Shown one piece after another: positions 56,021 through 64,000 of a stretch of DNA of 64,000 nucleotides. Both the position numbers and the translations under genes were made by a program. Source of the stretch: Mycothermus thermophilus (taxonomy: Eukaryota; Ascomycota; Sordariomycetes; Sordariales; Chaetomiaceae); NCBI GenBank assembly GCA_011316235.1, contig QQBE01000003.1:1118298-1182297 (forward strand), read 5' to 3'. The first letter of the stretch is position 1. Every line of letters starts with the position of its first letter. The notes beneath the pieces are model-generated. The model saw only the letters and a program-made list of their open reading frames with translations. It was not told where the DNA came from and ran no database searches.

Positions 56021-57172
56021 GTAATTTTCAAGGAGGGTGAGGGATGGCAGTTTCTGGGGTAGTTGGGGATGGATGTGGAGGTGGATGTGTATTGATTGGT
56101 TCAAAACATGTCGATATATTGCTGTCTCTTCTGGTTGAATACTACTGCATATCATGTTCCTGCCTGAAAACAGCACATCTCCCGAGAGGTCACATACGGT
56201 GAGCATGGCATCAATGAGCTCTGAAGCGCCACGACACCCACGAAGCTGTTCAAATCAACCATCAACTAACAACGTCTACTCATAATGTCACCCGGAAAGC
56301 GTGCCCAATTGGGAGAATTCGTTTGTTATACAGCTGCTTCCGTCCCCATGAGACGCTATACCCTGACAATCCACCCTCAACACCACGGAGTTATATACAG
56401 ACATGGGAATGAATAAAAACGGTAATAAACAGCCCTATCGCTACACAAGGTCGTTGTTGGTTGATGAGGAGAGGTTGAGAGAAAAACCGCGAGGGAAAGA
56501 AGACAAGACTTCTGACAAGAATAAAAAGAAAAAAGTAAAGTGTGTAGGGTAAGTGCAATAAATGAAGGGGAATGAGAAAAACCACCAAAGGCAAAAACTC
56601 AAAGGTATCAATCCTCCCCTCGCCATTTCCTCTCGTTCATCCCATTCCATTCCCCATGTATCCATCCATCCAGACATCATGATGTCGAGTGTAGATCAGA
56701 TAGGTCGGTAGGTCGTAAAGCAGGCATCGAAGATAGGTCGGTCAGGTAAAGGCCTTTCTTCCCCAAGCCTCTGCTCCTCTCTCATCAACCAACCAACCAA
56801 GCCAACTCCAAGAACGCCGAACCGGTGTGATCAACTAAGTAGGATTTTATCCCTTCCCCATCCACCCTCGTTCCGTTCCCGCGTCTTTCGTTTCGGTCCA
56901 TTTCCATCCAGAGTCTATGCGTTCGACTATCGCCTTTTCGTGGGCAGATGTCGAAGAGGTTGTTGTGATGGTGTAAATAGATATAAAGTGTGAGAGCGTG
57001 ACTCAGACAAGTGAGGTGTTGCGAAAACAGTCGAGCAACCTAGAAAAGAAGTGTGTACGCAGACACAAAGATGCAAAGTGGCCGACGACGTGAAACCCGC
57101 CGGACGTGGTGTCGTGTCGCGTCACGGCATGTGCGGGAGCCGCCACCAAGGACCACCAACCAACTGAGGCGC
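56021..57172. other. Convergent spacer before PEX13
   Basis: The 3' ends of both flanking genes. No credible frame; the plus frame starting at 57053 runs antisense into PEX13. Confidence 0.6.
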
Positions 57173-58571
57173 CTAACCGTAGAAAGTCGACTTCTGGAAG
57201 CTCTCCACCGTCAGGTCTCCGACCTTGGTAGCCGGCAGAGGCGGGGGCGCGGTGCTGGGCATGCTGATGGAGCTGGTGAGCGAGTTGGTCCGACTGCTGT
57301 CGCTAGCAGCATCCTTGATCGCCGCGACGGGGCTCGGCCGGCGCATAACCTCGAGGAAAGTCGACGGCAGATATCCGATACGCCCATCACGGGCGCGGCA
57401 CTTCCACCACTCGCTGGGGTTTCCGAGCGGATCGCTCTTGGACAAGACGGCGACCAGATCGCCCTTGCGAACCTCGAGATCGACGCCCTGGACGACGGCC
57501 TGGCCCTGGGTGGCCGGGGTGAAGTCGTACAGGACGCGGCAGAACTCGAGCTGGGACGGGTCGAGGGTCTGAGCGGCGACCAGATGGCGGCGGCGCTCCT
57601 CCTCGGCATTGTGGGCCAGCGAGCGGATGATCTTGCTCATGACGTAGGGCAGGCCAAAAGCCGCGAGAAGGAAGAAGAGCAGGGGCTTGCGGCTCGGCTT
57701 CAGAGGACGGGCGCCGTCGGGAGCGTTACGGCCCTCAAAGCGCGAGAAGGATGTCGAGTTGATGGATTTGGCATCGACCGGGACGGGGCGGCCCGTCAGC
57801 TTAGCAATGAGGGTGCGGATCCAGCGCATGAGGGTGAAGATACCGAGGACGGAGCCGAGGGCGTCGCGAAGATTGCCGAACTGCTCGGCGACCGACACCA
57901 TGGCGAAGAAGCTGGAATGGGTGGCCATGTAGGTGCTCTCGAGCATCTGGGCAAACCCGCCAAAGGCGCCGACAATACCCTCAAGCATCTGGAATGTGGC
58001 CGCGGTGCTCATGTTGAATCGCTGGGTCAGGCTCTCGGGATTGTTCGGATCGCCAGCCATGCCACCATACATGCCCGGGCCGTACATGCCGCCAGCCATG
58101 CCGCCGTAGCCGCCGTATGCTCCATACATACCACCACCGTACATGCCGGTGCCATATCCACCTAACCTCGAGTACGGAGACCCATAGGGAGATGTGTAGG
58201 CAGAGGTGTAAGCACCATAAGGGCTAGCACCATACGGAGTGGCGCCGAAGGGACGGCTGTAGGCAGTGGCATTCTGGTTGACGGTGGCGGTTAGGGTGGA
58301 GGGGCGGGCAGGGATGGCAGGCGACGTGCCAGAGGCGGTGGAGGTTGCGGGAGTGTTCGCCGCCGTGGACATGGTGCTGGCGGTGGTAGAGGAGATGGTG
58401 CTCGCGGCAGACGAGAGGGGGGCTGGTTTAGCGGAATGTTAGCGACAAAGAGAGTTTTCCAAAATCCACGCCGAAAACTGGCGATCGCCGAAGGACGAAG
58501 AGTAGGAATTACGCACAAGGTGTGGCGGGAGTCGCGCCCTGCCTCTCCCAAGGTTTCGGCGGCGAGGCCAT
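57173..58571 (-). CDS. PEX13: Peroxisomal membrane docking protein Pex13
   Basis: Subunit of the docking complex that receives Pex5/Pex7 with cargo at the peroxisome membrane. Model complement(join(57173..58422,58517..58571)), 434 aa. Exon 1 encodes MASPPKPWERQGATPATP, the usual PKPWE start of fungal Pex13. Residues about 40-130 are a Gly/Tyr/Met-rich region with YGxxxYG repeats, which in known Pex13 proteins forms a cohesive phase in the import pore. Then comes a membrane region (GGFAQMLESTYMATHSSFFAMVSVAEQFGNL, and later KPLLFFLLAAFGLPYV). A C-terminal SH3 domain follows (FCRVLYDFTPATQGQAV ... LEVRKGDLVAVLSKSDP ... EWWKCRARDGRIGYLPSTFLEV). The C-terminus is short. Intron 58423..58515 (93 bp), donor gtgcgt, branch gctaac. 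Confidence 0.96.
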
Positions 58572-59572
58572 GATGATGGCTGTGTGATGTTTGAGGTGTC
58601 TTGAGGTGGCGAGTAGAGGTGAGGATGTGAGGAGGCCGCTGCGGTGTCGGTGGCTGGTTGCGGGATGGGAAGTGGTCGTTGGTGATGGTTCCCGTCAGAA
58701 GTTTGTTGTTTTTGGAAGAATTTCGGTCGGTTCTTGGGAAATCCGGCTTGGAAAGAAAAACAGAGTCGCGGTCTCGGCGCCGAGTCGTGGAGTTGTGATG
58801 TCGATGGCGTCAAGTGATTATTCGCTCGGTCGCAGGACCCGCGCACGCTTCCAAAAGCGTCTGATGTCGCGGGCGTCGTGTGTCGTAATTACGGTTGTAT
58901 TGTTGTTGTAACAGGCATCAAATATTATCCTGTTTCCGCCGCCCGAGCAGTGGTTGAGACGAGAGTGTGTGGGCCTCTGTCTCGGCGGCGATGACGCGGG
59001 TCGCGATGAGCGTGGGGATGGGTGGTGTTGCTGAGATGGAAAACGAAGGTGAGGGAGGCCGCAAGCAGAGGCTGCTGATGGTCTTTGCGGCGGCGGCGGG
59101 CGGACGAACAAGTCAAAAGGCGCCAAGACATGCGGCCTGCTCCCTCTCTCTTCTCTCGGGCGTCGGCGTCGGCTTGTGGGGACGGTCTTTTGGCCTTGTG
59201 AACCTCGGCAGGGCCTCTGGTTGCCGAGCAGTGGCCCCTCCCCTGCCAGACCCAGCCCAATCACGTCCAGCCGTCCTGGTCTGCTGGGGCGAATGGAGCC
59301 TAACGTTAGCCACTCCGGGGCGACTCCACTCCACTGACTGGTTTCCAGGTTCCATTGCGGGGGGAGCACATGGATTTCATGGAATGCAACATGGAGAAAC
59401 TCCTCTCAACGTCATGGGAAAAAGGCGCTTGTGATTCTCATGATCCGAGTTCGTGGTTCTCCAGAACGGAAAGTGAAATTCTCAAATAAATGTGTCTGAA
59501 TTCACAGAACATCACTCATACTCTGCCCTGTACCTTAGTAACCATTCCTGCTTTATACGGAGTTCCTTTCAA
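58572..59572. other. Spacer between PEX13 and the ER Hsp70 gene
   Basis: PEX13 promoter and leader plus the 3' flank of the Hsp70 gene. Frames around 58818-59434 on both strands lack content. Confidence 0.5.
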
Positions 59573-62164
59573 TCAAAGCTCATCATGCCAGCTATTGATA
59601 TAAACTCCTTCATGGTCATACAACCGACGCAACTTTTCTGAGAGCTTTTCCTTTTGTTGGATCAGGTCCTCTTTCGTTGCCGTCCGTCCATGCTTGTCAA
59701 GCCACTCCAAGGCCTCCTCCATAATAAGCTCGATCTGTCAAACAAGATTGATCAGTACCTAACCTCCTCATCTTTTGAAAGAGACACCAAAACTTGGAGC
59801 AAGGACTCAACTTACTGCCACTCTCTCTTCGTTTAACACCGGCGCCTCAACACCCTCAAGCTCCTCAATCTTGCTCCTCAGCTCAAAGACAAACTTGTCC
59901 AGCTCATTCCGCGCCTCGGCGCTCTCTCTTACCTCGCGGTCCTCCGCCGCGAATTTCTCCGCCTCGGCCATCATGCGCTCGATTTCCTCGGGCGTCAGCC
60001 TGTCGCCATCCGTCTTCATGGAGATCTTCTCGCTCCGGCCTGTAGTCTTGTCACGGGCCGTCACCTCGAGGATGCCGTCGGCGTCGAGCGCGAAGCTCAC
60101 CTCGATCTGCGGCACCCCTCTAGGGGCCGGTTCGATTCCCGTAAGCTCGAATTGCCCCAGCAAGTTGTTGTGTTTGGCCACACCGCGTTCGCCTTCGTAG
60201 ACTTTGATGAGGACGGAGGCTTGGTTGTCGGCGGTGGTGGAGAAGATTTGGGATTTAAGCTGTAACATTTCGTCAGCCCGTGGTTTCCAAGGGACTGGCC
60301 GACTTGGGGCTTGACTTACTGTTGGGATCGGGCTGTTCCGCCGGATTATTGGTGACTGTGATGTGATGCGTTAGGCCTGATGCCTCTTTTCTGTGTTGTG
60401 GGCTGACCTACCATGACACCCCCCTCGGTTTCAATCCCCAGAGTCAGGGGATTTACATCCATGAGAACCGAATAGCCAAAAGCTCCATACCCATTGAGAA
60501 TCTGTGCCCCATGTCAGCCTCGTTATGCTGTCAACAACACATCTGACATTTGGGGACCGATACTCACCCCTCCTTGAACCGCCGCCCCAAACGCAACCGC
60601 CTCATCCGGGTTGACTCCCTCGCTGACTTTCTTCCCACCAAAGAACTCCTCCACCATGCTCCTCACTTTCGGGATCCTCGTCGACCCGCCCACGAGCACG
60701 ATGTCCGTCACATCCTTCTTATCCATCTTCGCATCTTTGAGCACCTTCTCCACTGTCTCCAATGTCCGTTTGAACAGAGGAAGATTAACCTGCTCAAACG
60801 TCGCCCTGGTCAACGTCTCAGAGAAATCTCGTCCGTCATGGAGGGACTCGATTTCAATAGTCGTGGAAAGCTGAGACGAGAGGGTACGTTTGGCATTCTC
60901 GGCTGCCCGGCGGAGCTTGCTCATCGCCCGCGGGTTGTTCGTGACATCATCCGGATCTGAGGCATTGGTGGCGTGTCGGGCGCGGAAGACTTTGACTAGA
61001 TGATCGACAATGTGGTTGTCAAAGTCTTCGCCTCCGAGTCGTGTGTCGCCGGCAGTTGCGAGGACTTGGAAAATTCCGTCTTCCATCGCGAGGAGGGATA
61101 CGTCAAAGGTGCCACCGCCGAGGTCGTAGACGAGGACGAGACGTTCGGGTCCAAGCTGGGACAATGACGGTTAGCTTCGAGGAACAAGGGAATGGAAGGG
61201 CAGAGCAATAATACCATGTCAATTCCATACGCCAGCGACGCCGCCGTCGGCTCGTTGACCACACGGATCACGTTCAACCCCGCAATGCTCCCGGCGTCCT
61301 TGGTCGCCTGTCGTTGTCTGTCATTGAAGTAGGCCGGGACCGTGATCACGGCATGTTTAACCCTGTCTTGTGCGTGAGCACCTCGCCTACTCCATCCGGG
61401 TTGTGTATCATTAGGGGGTCCCAGCAAAATAGGTAGGTAGAAACTCACTTCTTCCCAAGATACGCCTCGGCAACCTCCTTCATCCGGCCCAGCACCATGG
61501 CGCTGATCTCCTCCGGGCTGAACTGCCGCGTGTCATTGCCAACCTTCACCTCCACTAACGGCTTGTCTCCCGGTCCGGCCACCACCTTGTACGGGAGGTG
61601 CTTGATGTCTTCTTGGACCCCCTTGTCGGAGAACTTGCGGCCTATTAGGCGTCTATTTATACCACGAACGATGCCGTTAGCTACTAGATCCTTGGTTCAT
61701 GAGTGAGTGGGATGTGTGTAAAAACTTAGCATACTTGACATCAAATATGGTATTCGTAGGGTTGCTGGCGAATTGGTTCTTAGCCGCATCGCCAATGAGA
61801 CGCTCCCCCTTTTCAGTAAAGGCAACATAACTTGGTGTTATTCGGTTTCCTAAAACAGCATGTTTGTCAGAATGTCATGGTCACGTTATCTCATTAGAAG
61901 GTTTTGGGGGTCTTAAATACCTTGTTCATTGGGTATAATCTCCACCAGATCGCTCCTCATTGCAGCGACGCAGGAATACGTTGTTCCGAGATCGATGCCG
62001 ATGACGGGCTCGCCAGGTTTCATGCCATGATCAGAGGACGATGAACCGGTGCCCGCGGCGCTGGCAACTGGGAGTGCGGCGAGGGGGCAGAGGAGGATGA
62101 GGAAGAAGAGAATAACGCCCACCGCGACGGGAATCCGCTTGGTTTGGCGTATCTTCCTCGCCAT
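59573..62164 (-). CDS. ER-lumenal Hsp70, divergent BiP/Kar2-like protein
   Basis: Predicted ER chaperone. Model complement(join(59573..59734,59816..60259,60320..60355,60412..60501,60568..61155,61215..61362,61449..61652,61735..61849,61921..62164)), 676 aa, nine exons with consistent phases. The N-terminus has basic residues then VAVGVILFFLILLCPLAALPVASA, a signal peptide. Hsp70 motifs: IGIDLGTTYSCV, RLIGRKF, VPAYFNDRQRQATKDAG, VYDLGGGTFDVSLL, VLVGGSTRIPKV, FGGKKVSEGVNPDEAVAFGAAVQGG, the linker VLMDVNPLTLGIE, and substrate-domain LTGIEPAPRGVPQIEVSF. The protein ends HDEL, the ER retrieval signal. Compared with ordinary fungal BiP, the ATPase start is altered (SCVAAMRSDLVEIIP), the linker-adjacent loop is replaced by ILNGYGAFGYS, and there is an insert with a possible glycosylation site (NAS). 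Normal BiP genes have few introns. I read this as a paralogue of BiP, not BiP itself. Confidence 0.9.
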
Positions 62165-64000
62165 ATCGCCGAATTATTTTAAGTGTGAGTAAAAATGTCT
62201 TAATAAAAGAAGATTGGATGTATGACATCAACAAGGCTAGCAGTTGACGAATGGTAATAATCTGCTTGGCGATGCTTACCAGACCATCAAGCTGACAAGC
62301 TTCACCATCCTCTGTCCTATATACACATCCAAACACAACACAATTAAATCGCCTCCTGAGGACAGCGTATCAAAACCCAAACCCGATGGACACACAAACC
62401 CCTGACTGACCCTCGTCGTAAGAGTCATCGAACTCGAAGCCCATCGTCTGGAGTATCAAAAGAGGACACATCTCAGAAGCCCCAACATCCGACCAGGGGC
62501 ATCCTTATCCTCAGCCCAGTCATTGCCTATCTATGACTACATTGATCGGCTGTGCCGCATGCGGAAGGCTCTAGGAGGTGCTGGGCAACGGTGAGTTCCG
62601 TTGATGTGGGAAGAAGAGGGAGTTGCCTCAGGAGTGCGCAAGGAAGCCCCGTGTGCTTGGGGAATGCGCCAAACGCTTCATCTCGGTTGACCTGTACACA
62701 GATGTAATGTCGTGTTGTTGATCTTTCACGGCAGGTTGTGGCATGTGTAGCTGCGATCCCCATCTAAGGCTAGCAAAGGTGCCATGAACTCGACCAGTGA
62801 TGGCGAGTTTTTGGGCTCAATCCCTCACTTGGCCTCCACTCTTAACCATCCTGTTTGTCCATAATGTAACCCCTCTGTCTGGCATACTACTACCTATAAA
62901 AGGTCTTGCTGTTCTGTTGCCAGTATCGGTGGTAGCTGTCCGACAACATCCTTCTCCAGACCACATTCCTTTCCCTAACCCAAGCCACAATGCCAAAATC
63001 ACTTTGAGGTCAATAGAACAAAGCAAGAACAGTCATATCCCTTTGAAATCGTGTCGGGGCATGAACACAAAACAGGAAGATGCTCCCCATCCATGACTCA
63101 CCTACATTTCCCCGGACTAGGTTTATCTCCTGACGGATGTCGCAACGTGTTCTCGCTTGACGCTCTTTCACTCGTCCCACGCATGGCCGCACCCTGGCTG
63201 AACAAAAAGAACCTAGGCATGTATTTGACACTGGAATCTTCCAGGGCGATCTACGTATTAAATATGAATGACACAGACAAGTTTGAAACCTATGATCGAT
63301 CGATCGATCAATCGATCAAATGCTGAAATCCGAAGCAGACATGGTGGCGCAAGCATGGCAGTGACAGTGGGCGGTGCAAAGTCAACAGAAAGGACACCTC
63401 TCAGCTTTCACCTGGCAACCAGCGCCACTTTGCAAAGAGACACCGCCCTTTGGCTTGACTTCGACCACCCAAAGCCTCCAGCCCTCAATCTCAACCACAA
63501 CTTCTCCAACGCAATGAACATGGTCCTAAGAAAGTAAACAAGGTCGAACCAGCTTTGTATTTTCCCTTCCGCAGCGCAGTCCGCGACTCATGCACGCATA
63601 GGTACCTATACAGATAGACGGGTACGACACATGTACATCCATAAAAAGCCCCATATGTTTTGCATGTCCGGATCACAGAAACAAGAATTCACACACAATC
63701 ATCACCACCACAACCTCCATTTCTCGGAAAAAAACAAGGCTTTCATATGTTCCATCCCACTGGATCTCATCATATCCCCCCTGCCTCCATAACCCTCCCG
63801 AAATAGCTATCCCGAACCCTTCAGAAAAGCTTCGGAAGCGAGAATTGCCATATGCCTCGCGAGGTAGTTTGCTCATGTCCTTCGTATGCCACCACCGAAA
63901 CCTCCTAACCTAACCTGCCCTCCTCGTAAAACGCCTAGAAAATGAGAGACGAGAAAAGGAAAAAAAAAAAAGATAGGTAAAAACAACGCAAATCGGAAAA
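62165..64000. other. Terminal gene-free stretch
   Basis: It begins with the promoter of the ER Hsp70 gene. Beyond that only frames under 100 codons without content are seen. It contains the GATC repeat at 63294, a palindromic ATAGGTACCTAT at 63598-63609, and a poly-A run near 63957-63971. Confidence 0.5.
63294..63318 (+). repeat. (GATC) palindromic short repeat
   Basis: Three to four GATC units followed by a diverged unit and a further GATCA, a 25-bp self-complementary block in a non-coding region. Confidence 0.85.

Noticed and set aside
57053..58165. 370-codon plus-strand frame
   Set aside because: Antisense to PEX13, which is supported by strong motifs and splicing.
60121..60140. GGTTCGATTCC resembling a tRNA B box
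   Set aside because: It lies in the coding sequence of the Hsp70 substrate domain and there is no tRNA fold.
1..64000. RIP-degraded transposons or CRISPR arrays
   Set aside because: No long TA-rich, CpA-depleted tracts, no reverse transcriptase or transposase motifs and no regularly spaced repeats were seen.

Overview
The window is nuclear DNA of a filamentous ascomycete, most probably a Sordariomycete (order Sordariales is my inference from protein resemblance). The evidence is GC-rich coding sequence, short introns (mostly 50-110 bp) with GT..AG ends and CTAAC/CTGAC branch sites, intergenic spacers of about 0.6-4 kb, genes on both strands, and proteins of filamentous-fungal type. There are no operons, tRNA genes, rRNA genes, CRISPR arrays or intact transposons. 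Gene models below were built by hand from reading frames, splice signals and phase; every multi-exon model closes in frame.

Region 1-6.5 kb is the least familiar part. It holds three members of a small four-helix membrane protein family (3-581, cut by the window edge; 2745-3663 on the minus strand; 4960-5625). It also has an AG microsatellite and a 23-bp CACGTG-containing element found once downstream of each of the two more similar copies.

Region 6.7-31.7 kb is a run of conserved genes: a GPI-anchored CRH-type GH16 cell-wall transglycosylase (6773-8222), DNA topoisomerase I (9346-12342, minus) facing the F1 ATP synthase gamma subunit (13521-14821), an LSD1-type SWIRM/amine oxidase/HMG-box protein (15975-19760, minus), VPS33 (20806-23240, minus), a UBE2W-like E2 (23919-24615, minus), a CaM kinase I (26713-28383) and a conserved polyQ-containing protein of unknown function (30281-31714, minus).

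Region 31.7-48 kb starts with a nearly 4-kb spacer. Then come histidyl-tRNA synthetase (35554-38183, minus; 15 exons, several of 11-13 nt, and two start codons that would give mitochondrial and cytosolic forms), a divergently transcribed full-length ABCB multidrug transporter (39363-43562), cytidine deaminase (44458-45252) and a FYVE plus RING ubiquitin ligase of Pib1 architecture (45973-47919, minus).

Region 49.7-64 kb holds a small GPI-anchored Ser/Thr-rich protein, a His- and Cys-rich unknown, a thioredoxin-fold SH3BGR-like protein with a long acidic tail, peroxin PEX13 and a divergent ER Hsp70 with an HDEL terminus and nine exons. The last 1.8 kb has no supportable gene.

The genes do not form one pathway. 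Several act in endomembrane traffic and protein quality control (VPS33, FYVE-RING ligase, UBE2W-like E2, ER Hsp70, PEX13), but they are dispersed and probably regulated separately. I found no convincing new multi-gene system. The strongest leads are the clustered four-helix membrane family, the microexon block in the HisRS gene, and the second-type ER Hsp70.
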